64,000 bases of DNA from Bacteroidota bacterium (lineage in GTDB: Bacteria > Bacteroidota > Rhodothermia > Rhodothermales > JANQRZ01), in contig JBCDKT010000015.1 of NCBI GenBank assembly GCA_038746285.1, positions 1 through 64,000 of the forward strand. The letters are read 5' to 3'. Numbering within the stretch: position 1 is the stretch's first letter; every line of letters starts with the position of its first letter. Made by a program: the position numbers and the translations under genes. The notes below the pieces were generated by a model, which was not told the origin of the DNA, made no database searches, and saw only the letters and a list, made by a program, of their open reading frames with translations. Of the stretch, positions 50,206 through 59,027 are shown piece by piece.

Positions 50206-51696
50206 TTAGCCGACCGACCCTTCGAGTTGGATCGAGAGGAGCTTCTGGGCCTCGACGGCGAACTCCATCGGGAGCTTGGCCAGGATCTGCTTGGCGAAGC
50301 CGTTGACGATGAGGTTGAGCGCGTCCTGCTCCGAGATGCCACGCTGCTGGCAGTAGAACATCTGGTCCTCGCCCACCTTCGAGGTCGTCGCCTCGTGCTC
50401 TACCTTCGCCGTCGAGTTGTTGATCTCGATGTAGGGGAAGGTGTGCGCGCCGCACTGGTCGCCCAAGAGGAGGGAGTCGCACTGCGAGAAGTTGCGCGCG
50501 CCCTCGGCCTTCTTGTTGATCTTGACGAGGCCGCGGTACGAGTTGTTCGAGGTCCCGGCCGAGACGCCCTTCGAGATGATCGTGCTCTTGGTGCGCTTGC
50601 CGAGGTGGATCATCTTGGTCCCCGTGTCGGCCTGCTGCGCGCCCTTCGTGAAGGCCACCGAGTAGAACTCGCCGACGGAGTCGTCGCCCTTGAGAATCAC
50701 ACTCGGGTACTTCCACGTCACCGCCGAGCCGGTCTCGAGCTGAGTCCAACTGATCTTGGCGCGGTCCTCGCAGATGCCGCGCTTGGTGACGAAGTTGTAG
50801 ATGCCGCCGACGCCGTCCTCGTCGCCCGGGTACCAGTTCTGAATCGTCGAGTACTTGACCTCCGCGTCGGGCTTGGCGACGATCTCGACGACGGCCGCGT
50901 GGAGCTGGTTCTCGTCGCGCATCGGGGCCGTGCAGCCTTCGAGGTAGGAGACGTAGCCACCGTCCTCGCAGATGATGAGGGTCCGCTCGAACTGGCCCGT
51001 CCCGGCCTCGTTGATGCGGAAGTAGGTCGAGAGCTCCATCGGGCAGCGGACGCCCTTCGGGATGTAGCAGAACGAGCCGTCCGAGAAGACGGCCGAGTTG
51101 AGCGCGGCGTAGAAGTTGTCCGTGTACGGCACGACCGACCCGAGGTACTCCTGCACGAGCTCGGGGTGGTCCGCGATGGCCTCGCCGAGCGAGCAGAAGA
51201 TGATCCCCTGCCGGGCGAGTTCTTCCTTGAACGTCGTCGCGACCGAGACGGAGTCCATCACCACGTCGACCGCAACCGGCACGGTCTCTTCTTCGATCCC
51301 GACGAGCCGCTTCTGCTCCACGAGCGAGATGCCGAGCCGCTCGAAGGTCTCCAGGAGTTCGGGGTCGACCTCGTCGAGCGAGTTGTACTTCGGCTTCTTG
51401 CCGGGGGCGGAGTAGTAGGAGATCGCCTGGAAGTCCGGCTCGGTGTAGTCGAGGTGGGCCCAGCGGGGGTAGTGGGCGTCGTCTTCGAGGAGCTTCAGAA
51501 CGTGGCGGTAGGCTTTGAGGCGCCACTCGAGCATCCACTCGGGTTCGCCCTTCTTCTCAGAGATCAGGCGGACCACGTCTTCGCTGAGGCCCTCCGGGAT
51601 CGTGTCGGCGTCGGTCTCGGTGACGAAACCATACTTGTAACCGCCTTCCTCTTTCTCGATGTCGGCGATTAGGTCATGCTCGGTGTACGTCGGCAT
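50206..51696 (-). CDS. sufB: Fe-S cluster assembly protein SufB
   Basis: A 496-residue scaffold subunit on which Fe-S clusters form with SufC and SufD. It has the SufB N-terminal region ([11 protein letters not shown], then [15 protein letters not shown]), the long beta-helix ([27 protein letters not shown], with a conserved Cys; IQNWYPGD), and the C-terminal [21 protein letters not shown] followed by [20 protein letters not shown]. It heads the minus-strand suf run; its promoter should lie in the 213-base divergent spacer 51697-51909, where I see no convincing Rrf2/IscR-type site. Confidence 0.96.
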   Translation of the reverse strand: MPTYTEHDLIADIEKEEGGYKYGFVTETDADTIPEGLSEDVVRLISEKKGEPEWMLEWRLKAYRHVLKLLEDDAHYPRWAHLDYTEPDFQAISYYSAPGKKPKYNSLDEVDPELLETFERLGISLVEQKRLVGIEEETVPVAVDVVMDSVSVATTFKEELARQGIIFCSLGEAIADHPELVQEYLGSVVPYTDNFYAALNSAVFSDGSFCYIPKGVRCPMELSTYFRINEAGTGQFERTLIICEDGGYVSYLEGCTAPMRDENQLHAAVVEIVAKPDAEVKYSTIQNWYPGDEDGVGGIYNFVTKRGICEDRAKISWTQLETGSAVTWKYPSVILKGDDSVGEFYSVAFTKGAQQADTGTKMIHLGKRTKSTIISKGVSAGTSNNSYRGLVKINKKAEGARNFSQCDSLLLGDQCGAHTFPYIEINNSTAKVEHEATTSKVGEDQMFYCQQRGISEQDALNLIVNGFAKQILAKLPMEFAVEAQKLLSIQLEGSVG

Positions 51697-51909
51697 AGTC
51701 GGTTAGCGCTAAGAGCAGGTCGTGTGGGAAACTTGCCTCTCGGAACGATGGTATGCTGCGCGCTCCAAAGGGTTGCCCGGCCCCTGTTAAGTTCTCCTCA
51801 AGCCGCGCGCTGCGGCGGGGAAGGGCACGAAGCGTGGAACTTCAGACGTATCCTGTAGGGTCCCCGCGCCGGCGGACACCTCCCGACTCAGCACCAGCCT
51901 GATCTTGCG

Positions 51910-52242
51910 ATGGAAGGCATCACGATCACCGACTCCGCCGCCAGCCGGCTCCACGAGATCGCCGAGCGCGAGGGCGTCGGCGGTGAGCAGTTCCTCCGCG
52001 TCGCCGTCGTCTCGGGCGGCTGCTCGGGGCTGACCTACGACCTCGGCTGGGACACGACCTTTGGCGAGACCGACCAGGTCGTCGGCGAGGAGCCGCTGCG
52101 GGTGGTGATGGACCGCAAGAGCTTCCTCTACCTCGACGGCACGACGCTCGACTTCTCGGACGGGCTGGAGGGCCAGGGCTTCCACTTCCACAACCCGCAG
52201 GCGTCCCGCACCTGCGCCTGCGGCGAGTCGTTCTCGCTGTAG
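51910..52242 (+). CDS. A-type Fe-S carrier protein (SufA/IscA/ErpA family)
   Basis: A 110-residue carrier that takes clusters from the scaffold to apo-proteins. The three conserved cysteines are Cys38 (SGGCSGLTY) and Cys102/Cys104 near the end (RTCACGESFSL). The usual C-G-C spacing is kept with Ala replacing Gly. It is divergent from sufB, which fits shared control, and its stop lies one base before the ATG of the aldolase-family gene. Confidence 0.92.
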   Translation: MEGITITDSAASRLHEIAEREGVGGEQFLRVAVVSGGCSGLTYDLGWDTTFGETDQVVGEEPLRVVMDRKSFLYLDGTTLDFSDGLEGQGFHFHNPQASRTCACGESFSL

Positions 52243-52243
52243 C

Positions 52244-53140
52244 ATGGGCGGGAGCGTCCTTCCGTCTGGCATCCTCGCGCCGAACCTCACACCGTTCGAG
52301 GACGACGGGCGCATTGCCGAGGCGCTGTACGTCGCGCACGCGGAGCATCTGCTGGCGCAAGGGTGCGCGGGACTGATCCCGTTCGGGACGACGGGCGAGG
52401 CGGCGTCAGTGGGGCTGGAGGAGCGGATGCGTGTGCTCGACCGGCTCGTGGCGGCCGGCGTTCCCGCGAGCAGACTGATCCCGGGCACCGGGCTGACGAG
52501 TCTGCCCGATACGGTCTACCTCACCCGGCACGCGGCGGAGCTAGGCTGTGCCGGCGTGCTCGTGCTGCCGCCGTTCTACTTCAAGTCGGTCTCGGACGAG
52601 GGCCTGTTTGCCTACTTCGCTCGGCTCGTCGAAACGGTCGGTCACCCAGCGCTGCGTGTGGTGCTCTACCACATCCCGCAGGTGGCGGGCGTCGGGCTGT
52701 CGGTCCCGCTCGTCCGGCGGCTGCGCGAAGCGTTTCCCGAAACGGTCGTCGGGATCAAAGACTCGTCGGGTGACGGGGCGAACACCTCGGCCCTCCTGGA
52801 GATCGGCGGGCTGACGGTCTATCCCGGCACCGAGTTGCTGCTGCCGCAAGCCCTTGCAGTGGGCAGCCCCGGTTGCATCACGGCAACAGCCAACGTCAAC
52901 GCGCCCGCGCTCGTCCGCCTGGCTCGTCTGGTCCACGACGATCCCGGAGCAGCGGACACCGCGTTCGAAGACGTGCGGCGGGTCCGCCTCGCCGTCCAGG
53001 CGTACCCGCCGATTCCAGCGATGAAGGCGCTGCTTGCCCGGCGCACGGGCGACGCCCGCTGGCGGAACGTGCGCCCGCCGTTGGAGCCGCTCGCCCAGGT
53101 CCAGGAAGAGGCCCTCGCCGAGCGTATCGGCGAGGGCTGA
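52244..53140 (+). CDS. DapA/N-acetylneuraminate-lyase-family aldolase
   Basis: A 298-residue TIM-barrel class I aldolase. Schiff-base Lys172 (GIKDSSGD), Tyr142 (YHIPQVAGVG in place of YNxPxxTG) and GTTGEA at 48-53 are present. The arginine typical of true dihydrodipicolinate synthases in the GR(T/S)... region is not evident, and the YHIPQ variant suggests a keto-acid or sugar-acid substrate, so I do not call it dapA. It is probably cotranscribed with the A-type carrier gene (one-base gap). Its last codons form a perfect 11-bp hairpin. Confidence 0.83.
   Translation: MGGSVLPSGILAPNLTPFEDDGRIAEALYVAHAEHLLAQGCAGLIPFGTTGEAASVGLEERMRVLDRLVAAGVPASRLIPGTGLTSLPDTVYLTRHAAELGCAGVLVLPPFYFKSVSDEGLFAYFARLVETVGHPALRVVLYHIPQVAGVGLSVPLVRRLREAFPETVVGIKDSSGDGANTSALLEIGGLTVYPGTELLLPQALAVGSPGCITATANVNAPALVRLARLVHDDPGAADTAFEDVRRVRLAVQAYPPIPAMKALLARRTGDARWRNVRPPLEPLAQVQEEALAERIGEG
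53111..53137. terminator. Hairpin formed by the last codons of the aldolase gene
   Basis: GCCCTCGCCGA (53111-53121), loop GCGTA, TCGGCGAGGGC (53127-53137): a perfect 11-bp stem inside the coding end (ALAERIGEG), between convergent genes. No T tract follows, so termination is uncertain. Confidence 0.45.
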
Positions 53141-53160
53141 CCTGCAAGTGGCTCGGGGAT

Positions 53161-54630
53161 TCAGCGGAGCACCGTCACCCGAGACGTAAGGGTCTCGTCC
53201 CCGGCCCGGAGCCGGACCAGGTAGACCCCGCTCGGCAGCAGGCGCCCCGCGCCGTCGCGTCCGTCCCACCCCAGCGTGTGTGACCCGGCGGCGAGCGCTC
53301 CGGCCTCCAGCGACCGAACGCGGCGGCCCTGCACGTCGAACACCTCGACCGACGCATCGCGCGCATCGGGGAGCGTAAACGACAGGCGCGTACCGGAGCG
53401 GCCGAGAGGATTCGGTGCCGCAGTGAAGGCGAGCGCGCCGTCCTGAGTCCCAGGCTCGCTCGCCACCGGCTCGGCGGGCTTGAGGAGGAAACCGAAGTTC
53501 TCGGGCCGCCCCTCGCTGTCGAAAAACCCCGCGCGCTGCCCGACGCCGACGATCCATCCGAGGTTGTTGATCCCGACGGCGCGCTGGAATGTCCACCCGT
53601 CGGCCGAGTCGTCGACGAGGTCACGGAGCAAAAAGAGCGTTTCGTCGATCCACACCGAGGCCTGGATGCGGTTCGGATCATTGAGGTCATTGCACTGCCC
53701 GACGACCCACGCGGCCTCGTTGAAGTCCTCGGCTGTGCATCCGAGGATACCGTCCGGATTGGTGTAGCGCCGCGCGGTGCCGTCGGGCTCCCAGATGACC
53801 GGGGTGAGTTCGTCACCTGGCCCGAACCGCTCGCCCATGATCTGCCCTTTCTCGTTGATCTCCTTGGCCTCGGAGAAGGTGTCGCCGGGGGAGACCACGC
53901 CGAGGTCCTCGATGGTGTACGTCCCGTCGCCGTTGGGGAGCCAGCGCACGGCGCGGATAATGTCGTCGCCCTCGGCGGGGACCGCCGCCCCGGCGATGAC
54001 CCCGGCGTTGTTGATCCCGACGGCCCGGCTGAACCCGCCGCCGATCGTCCCGAGGTCGGTGACGGCGTAAGTGCCCTCGCTGCTCGGCGTCCATACGACC
54101 GCGTGGTAGGCGTTGAATGAGCCCCCCTCCCACGCCGGGTCGTCGGTACGCGCGTTGCCGACGACGAGGCCGGCGTCGTTGAGGTCGAAGCTCGACGAGA
54201 CGAGGTCGAAGCCCTCCTGGAGCGGGAGCCCAGGCATCCCGACGGGCTCGCCGCCGTCGGCGCGGAAGAACGCGCGGAACTCGCCGTTGAAGCCGTCGCC
54301 GGCCTCGGCGGCCACGCCGGCTACGTCGCCCGCCGCGTTGATGTCGGCCACGCCGGCACTGCTCGGCCCGAGCGAGCCTTGCCAGATGATCTGGCCGTCC
54401 TGCCAGAGGTAGGCCTCGGAGGGGTCGAGGGGCCCGTCGGCGTCGAAGAGCGCAATCGATCCGCCGACCAAGCCGTCGTCGGTGACGACGTTGGCGTTGC
54501 CGCCTGCGTCGTTGTCGGTGACCAGGGTAAGCGAGTACGTCGGTGCGTCCTGCGCGGCGGTTGCGTCCTGCGCGGCGGTGGGGAGCGCGAGCGCCGCAAC
54601 GAGCGCAGCGAGCGTAGCGAGTCGGAGCAT
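53161..54630 (-). CDS. Secreted HAF-repeat protein with C-terminal sorting domain
   Basis: The 489-residue protein has a signal peptide (ALALPTAAQ). Its body is a series of HAF-type extracellular repeats of the form (S/F)xAxxINxxGxIxG with intervening HAxxW- or RAxxW-like strands (for example RAVGINNAGVIAGAA, EAKEINEKGQIMGE, RAVGINNLGWIVGVG), predicted to form a beta-propeller. Residues about 405-489 are an FlgD-like sorting domain (PNPLGRSGTRLSF...VFDVQGRRV...LPSGVYLVRLRAG). No enzyme motif is seen; function unknown. ATG 54630 begins the leader. Confidence 0.8.
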   Translation of the reverse strand: MLRLATLAALVAALALPTAAQDATAAQDAPTYSLTLVTDNDAGGNANVVTDDGLVGGSIALFDADGPLDPSEAYLWQDGQIIWQGSLGPSSAGVADINAAGDVAGVAAEAGDGFNGEFRAFFRADGGEPVGMPGLPLQEGFDLVSSSFDLNDAGLVVGNARTDDPAWEGGSFNAYHAVVWTPSSEGTYAVTDLGTIGGGFSRAVGINNAGVIAGAAVPAEGDDIIRAVRWLPNGDGTYTIEDLGVVSPGDTFSEAKEINEKGQIMGERFGPGDELTPVIWEPDGTARRYTNPDGILGCTAEDFNEAAWVVGQCNDLNDPNRIQASVWIDETLFLLRDLVDDSADGWTFQRAVGINNLGWIVGVGQRAGFFDSEGRPENFGFLLKPAEPVASEPGTQDGALAFTAAPNPLGRSGTRLSFTLPDARDASVEVFDVQGRRVRSLEAGALAAGSHTLGWDGRDGAGRLLPSGVYLVRLRAGDETLTSRVTVLR

Positions 54631-54756
54631 GGTGCAGACCGGATAGCTGGGGACGTTGTGCCTGCGGAAGCGAGCAGGCTCCGCAAGAAAGCCTGCGGCC
54701 CGATGCGAGGCCCTGAGAGCGGGCTGAGGAAGCCCCAAGGCTTCGCCGAGGCGCAG

Positions 54757-56925
54757 CTACCGGGCGTCGGGAAGCGTCGCGGCGGCGAGGTCTACCTCGC
54801 GCTCACCGATCCGCGAGACGACGGCGGACGTTCCCTCCGGCGAAAGGGCGAGGGTGAAGACGACACCCCCGCGCGGCAGCACGACGAGCGGGCGCTCCGG
54901 CGACGCGCTAGACTCCAGCGTCTCGTGGCTCCAACCAGGCCGGCGGTGCGCAAAGACGACCCCATCCGCTGCTGGTGCCCAGTTATAGACGTACCGTGGG
55001 TCGAGGTCCGGGAGGAGGACCTCGTCCTCGCCGTCTTCGCCCGTCCGCTGCCACAGCCCCGGGCGGCCGGGCCGCATCGTGTAGAGCTGCCCGCCCGTCG
55101 GCGACGGCTGGGGTGTCTTTGCTCCGCTAAAGGTCAACTGCGTACCCTCGCCCCCTCCGGCGGGGAGGCGCCACACCTCCGTCTGGCCGGAGCGGTCGGA
55201 GGCGACGTAGAGCCATGCCCCGTCGGCGGACCAGGCGGGCTCGGCCTCGTTCCACCCCGGCGAGGCCAGGCGGCGAGGCGGTTCGCCGAGCCCGTCGATC
55301 ACGTACACGTCGGCGTCGGCACCGCCTCGCGTGGCAAACGCGAGCCGCGTTCCGTCCGGCGACCACCGCGCAGCGCCCACGACGCCGGGGAGGTCGGTGA
55401 CCGCGCGGGGGCGGGAGCCGTCGCGCTCGGCGACCCAGACCTGCGGCGTGCCGGAGCGCTCGGAGACGAACGCCACGCGGCGGCCGTCCGGCGAGATCTG
55501 CGGGTGCGCGTCAAAGGCCGTCGACGGCGCGAACGGGACGAGGTCGGCGAGGCTGTCGGGTCCTGGCGGGCGCGCGAGGTCGAGCGCGAACAGGTCGGCC
55601 TCGACGCGCCACCGCTCGAAGACGAGGCGGCCGCCGGCCACGTCGGGAAAGACGCCGGGGTCTTCCACCGCAAGCAGTGCCGGGTCGGCCGTGCCGTCGG
55701 TCGTAGCGAGCCGCCAGAGGCTGGAGCGGCTGGCTTGGGCGAGCGCGTAGACGGCCCCGCCCGCCGAGAGCCAGTCGTGCCCGGCCATCATCTGCGTTCC
55801 CGTCGCCAGCGGCGTCACGGAGCCCGTTTCGAGGTCGAGGACCGAGAGGGTAACGGACTGCGCCCCGGCAGCCCGGAGGAAGAGGACGCGGCGGCCATCG
55901 GGCGAGGCGCGGGGCGTGTCGTCCACAGCGCCCGGCGGGCGGTCGTAGTCGAGCGCGCGCGTCTCGCCGCTGGCTAGGTCGACGAGCGAGAGCCCCAGCG
56001 CCGTCCCCGCTTCGTCGCCGCCGACGAGGAGGGCGCGGCCGTCGGCTGTCCAGTCGAGCGTGCGCGCGGCACCTCCGGGGCACGGGGCGACGACGCGCGG
56101 GGGCCCCCCGAAGGCGGGCACGACAGCGAGCACGCACGGGTCGCGCGCCCAGCGCGACGGGTCCCGGATCCAGTCGATGTAGGCGATCTGCGCCCCATCT
56201 GGGCTCCAGCGGGGCGACTCAGCGAGGTCGTCGGCCGTCACGAGCCGGAGCGGCTCGCCGCCCGCACCGGGCTCGCGGACGGGAAGGACGACGAGGTCGC
56301 CGGTCCGGGCGGTGCCGCTCACGTAGGCGACCCACGCGCCGTCGGGGGAGAGGGTCGGGCTGCGCTCGAACCCCGGCGTGCTCGTCAGCGGAGGCGCGGG
56401 CAGCACCGGAGCGGCCTCGCCGGAAGACGGACGGGCGAATCCTCCCGCGAACCAGCTGTAGGCCAGGACCGCGAGGACGGCTGCGGCCGCGAAGACGACG
56501 CCCGGGCGCACCGTCCGCGGCCTCTCGTGCGAAGGGTCCGGAACCGCGGCTGCCGATGCGTCTGGAGGAGCAGGCGGCTCGGCCGGCAGCCAGGCGACGG
56601 GGGCGAGCAGGCGGTAGCCGACCCGGGGCACGGTCCCGATGACCGTCGGGGCGCGAGCGTCGTCACCGAAGGCTTTGCGGAGTTCGGAGACGCAGCGCGT
56701 CAGCGTCTCGTCGCCGACGACGGTGTCCGGCCACCCCTCGTCGAGCAGTTCGCGCCGCGAGACGGCGGTCCCGGCGCGGCGGGCGAGGTGGCAGAGGACG
56801 CCCATCACTTTCGGTTCGAGCGTGCGGGCTTCGGTGCCTCGCCGGACCTCGAGGAGAGGCGGGTGCACCTCGCGCCCCGCCACGCAGAACGGAGGGGTAG
56901 AGAGCAGGCGGTCGTCGGAAGCCAT
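54757..56925 (-). CDS. Membrane-tethered winged-helix regulator with PD40 sensor domain (CadC-like)
   Basis: The 722-residue protein has an OmpR/CadC-type DNA-binding winged helix (residues 12-108: LEPKVMGVLCHLARRAG, SRRELLDEGWPDTVVGDETLTRCVSELRKAFGDD, IGTVPRVGYRLLAPV), a proline-rich linker, one membrane helix (142-160) and a large exported PD40/TolB-like propeller (190-722) with many SPDGxxVAF repeats. It probably senses an extracytoplasmic signal and binds DNA from the membrane, as CadC does. The target is unknown; the divergent FG-GAP gene at 57372 is the obvious candidate. ATG 56925 precedes the winged helix directly. Confidence 0.85.
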   Translation of the reverse strand: MASDDRLLSTPPFCVAGREVHPPLLEVRRGTEARTLEPKVMGVLCHLARRAGTAVSRRELLDEGWPDTVVGDETLTRCVSELRKAFGDDARAPTVIGTVPRVGYRLLAPVAWLPAEPPAPPDASAAAVPDPSHERPRTVRPGVVFAAAAVLAVLAYSWFAGGFARPSSGEAAPVLPAPPLTSTPGFERSPTLSPDGAWVAYVSGTARTGDLVVLPVREPGAGGEPLRLVTADDLAESPRWSPDGAQIAYIDWIRDPSRWARDPCVLAVVPAFGGPPRVVAPCPGGAARTLDWTADGRALLVGGDEAGTALGLSLVDLASGETRALDYDRPPGAVDDTPRASPDGRRVLFLRAAGAQSVTLSVLDLETGSVTPLATGTQMMAGHDWLSAGGAVYALAQASRSSLWRLATTDGTADPALLAVEDPGVFPDVAGGRLVFERWRVEADLFALDLARPPGPDSLADLVPFAPSTAFDAHPQISPDGRRVAFVSERSGTPQVWVAERDGSRPRAVTDLPGVVGAARWSPDGTRLAFATRGGADADVYVIDGLGEPPRRLASPGWNEAEPAWSADGAWLYVASDRSGQTEVWRLPAGGGEGTQLTFSGAKTPQPSPTGGQLYTMRPGRPGLWQRTGEDGEDEVLLPDLDPRYVYNWAPAADGVVFAHRRPGWSHETLESSASPERPLVVLPRGGVVFTLALSPEGTSAVVSRIGEREVDLAAATLPDAR

Positions 56926-57082
56926 CGCGGAGAGCGGCAAGAAGGAGGGAAGATAGCCTGAGGAAGTACCGACTGCGCGGGCCACACGTCGGCGTGTAGC
57001 GAGTCCGCGAGCATGACCTCACAGAACCATCAGGCTCCCATCACTGCGCCGCTGGCGCGCTCCGGTAGCTTAGAGTGCCCGA

Positions 57083-57229
57083 CAAAACCTATTGTTGCCA
57101 TTGCGAGCAATTCCCTCGACCGCGCTCAGGACAGGCTCCGGGAGCGCGGCAACCTCCTGAGCGAGGTGGCGTCCTAAGGAAATTGCTTCGTCGCTACGCT
57201 CCGCACAATGACAGCCTGGGTAGGTTTTG
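57083..57229. repeat. ATTGCGAGCAATTCC...GGAAATTGC...CAATGACA mosaic element
   Basis: Perfect 9-base ends CAAAACCTA (57083-57091) and TAGGTTTTG (57221-57229) enclose nested arms CATTGCGAGCAATTCC and GGAAATTGC. It also contains, inverted, 20 bases found at 38019-38038. The element lies in the 446-bp divergent spacer 56926-57371, which otherwise shows no gene. Similar GTCATTGCGAG-type repeats occur in many unrelated genomes. Confidence 0.8.
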
Positions 57230-57371
57230 CCAGAGCGTCTTGGTCGAATCGGAGGCTCGCAAAACCGGAGCCTGAGCGAGACGGCCCGCACACGTTCCCG
57301 CGTGCTTGCCATCGCGCCGTCATGCTCGGAGCCATCAAGCACAGACCCTTCCTGACCAACCTCCTGGCGTT

Positions 57372-59027
57372 ATGAAACCGTTCGTGTCCATCGTCGCTCT
57401 GTGCTTTGCCCTGAGCGCGAGCGCCCAGGTCGCGCCGCTCTACACCTTCGCCTCGCCTGACGAGCAGCAGGAGAGCCTCTTCGGCAGCGCCCTCGCCGCC
57501 GTCGGCGACCTCGACGGCGACGGCGTCCCCGACGTTGCGGTCTCGGCCCCGGACGAGGACGCGGGTCCAGCCGGCGACGCCGTCGTGGATGGCGGTCAGC
57601 TCCACGTCTTCAGCGGAGCCACGGGCCTGCTGCTCCGCACGTTCGTCTCCCCGAACCGCGAGACGGACGCCTTCTTCGGCGAGGGCCTCCTGCCTGCCGG
57701 GGACCGCGACGGCGACGGCACGCCGGATGTCTACGTGAGCGCCTCGCGCGAGACCGTCGACGGGGCTGGCGGGGCGGGCCGCGTCTACCTTCTCAGCGGC
57801 GCTGACGGGACCGAACTCGCCGCGTTCGCCTCGCCCGATCCGCAACCCGAGGGCAACTTCGGCTTCAACCTCGCCCGCCTCGGCGACCTCACCGGCGACG
57901 GGGTCGGCGAGGTCGGGGTGAGCGCGAACGGGGAAAGAGTGAACGGGCTTCCCCGAGCCGGGCGGTTTCACATATTTGACGGCGCTACCGACGCCCTCGT
58001 CCGCACCGTCGCCGCGCCCGATCCCGAGGTAGAGGCGGGGTTCGGGTACACCCTCGACGACGCAGGCGACCTCGACGGCGACGGCACTTCCGACATCGTG
58101 ACCGGTGCCCCGTTCCGCACCGGCCCGACAGGTCTCGACCTCGCGGGCCGCCTCTACTTCGTCAGTGGGGCCGACGGCTCGGCGATTCGCAACGTTCGGT
58201 CGCCCAACGAGACCGCGCTCGGCGGGTTCGGCCGCTACGTGGCCGGGCTGGGCGACGTCACGGGCGACGGCGTGCCGGACGTGGCGACGGGTGCCAACGG
58301 CGAACCCGAGCAGGGTTCGTTCGCCGGGCGGGCCTACGTGGTCTCTGGTGCCACGGGAGAGGCCGCCGTGACCCTCATCTCGCCCGACGAGCAGACCATC
58401 GGGTTCTTCGGCGAACTCGTCGAAGCCGCCCCCGACCTCGACGGCGACGGCCTGGCGGACCTCATCGTGAGCGCCCGCGCCGAGGACGAGAATGCAGCCC
58501 CGCAGGTGTTCATCGGCCGCGTATACGTGTTCTCCTCGGACGGCACGCTCCTCCAGACGCTCGAACCGCCCATGCCGGACCCCGACGGCGTCCAATACTT
58601 CGGCTACGGGATCGCCGCCCTCGGCGACCTCGACGGGGACGGAGGGATCGAGGTCGGCGTCGGAGCGTGGGGCGAGAACCCGCCGGGGAGCCCGCCGTTT
58701 GCGGGCCGGGCCTACGTCTTCCCCGTGGATCGCACGACCTCGGCGGTGACGCCGTCGCGGGTGCCCAGCCCCCTCACTCTCCGCACGGTGCCGAACCCGG
58801 CGCGCTCGTCGGCGACCGTCGCGTTCGGCCTCTCCGAACCGGGGCCAGTCCGCCTCGTCCTCTTTGACGCAGTGGGTCGCCGCGTCGCTGTCCTGGCGGA
58901 GGGGCAGCGAGGGCCAGGGTCCCACGTCGTTCAGGCTTCGCTGTCAAGCCTCCCGGCCGGAGTTTACGTTCTCCGCCTTACCGCTGGCAGCCGCGCCGCG
59001 ACGCACCGCCTCATCGTCATTCCGTAG
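57372..59027 (+). CDS. Secreted FG-GAP/integrin-alpha-like propeller protein with type IX CTD
   Basis: The 551-residue protein has a signal peptide (CFALSASAQ) and about seven FG-GAP repeats, each with FGxxLAxxGDLDGDGVPDVxVxA and calcium-binding DxDGDG loops (for example GDLDGDGVPDV, GDRDGDGTPDV, GDLTGDGVGEV, GDLDGDGTSDI). Residues about 470-551 are a sorting domain (PNPARSSATVAFGL...LFDAVGRRV...LPAGVYVLRLTAG). A seven-bladed calcium-stabilised propeller on the cell surface is inferred. The stop overlaps the convergent flavoprotein gene by 11 bases. ATG 57372 begins the leader. Confidence 0.88.
   Translation: MKPFVSIVALCFALSASAQVAPLYTFASPDEQQESLFGSALAAVGDLDGDGVPDVAVSAPDEDAGPAGDAVVDGGQLHVFSGATGLLLRTFVSPNRETDAFFGEGLLPAGDRDGDGTPDVYVSASRETVDGAGGAGRVYLLSGADGTELAAFASPDPQPEGNFGFNLARLGDLTGDGVGEVGVSANGERVNGLPRAGRFHIFDGATDALVRTVAAPDPEVEAGFGYTLDDAGDLDGDGTSDIVTGAPFRTGPTGLDLAGRLYFVSGADGSAIRNVRSPNETALGGFGRYVAGLGDVTGDGVPDVATGANGEPEQGSFAGRAYVVSGATGEAAVTLISPDEQTIGFFGELVEAAPDLDGDGLADLIVSARAEDENAAPQVFIGRVYVFSSDGTLLQTLEPPMPDPDGVQYFGYGIAALGDLDGDGGIEVGVGAWGENPPGSPPFAGRAYVFPVDRTTSAVTPSRVPSPLTLRTVPNPARSSATVAFGLSEPGPVRLVLFDAVGRRVAVLAEGQRGPGSHVVQASLSSLPAGVYVLRLTAGSRAATHRLIVIP

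Noticed and set aside
52244-53140. Naming the aldolase dapA
   Set aside because: The YHIPQ variant and lack of an evident dicarboxylate-binding arginine make a different substrate likely.
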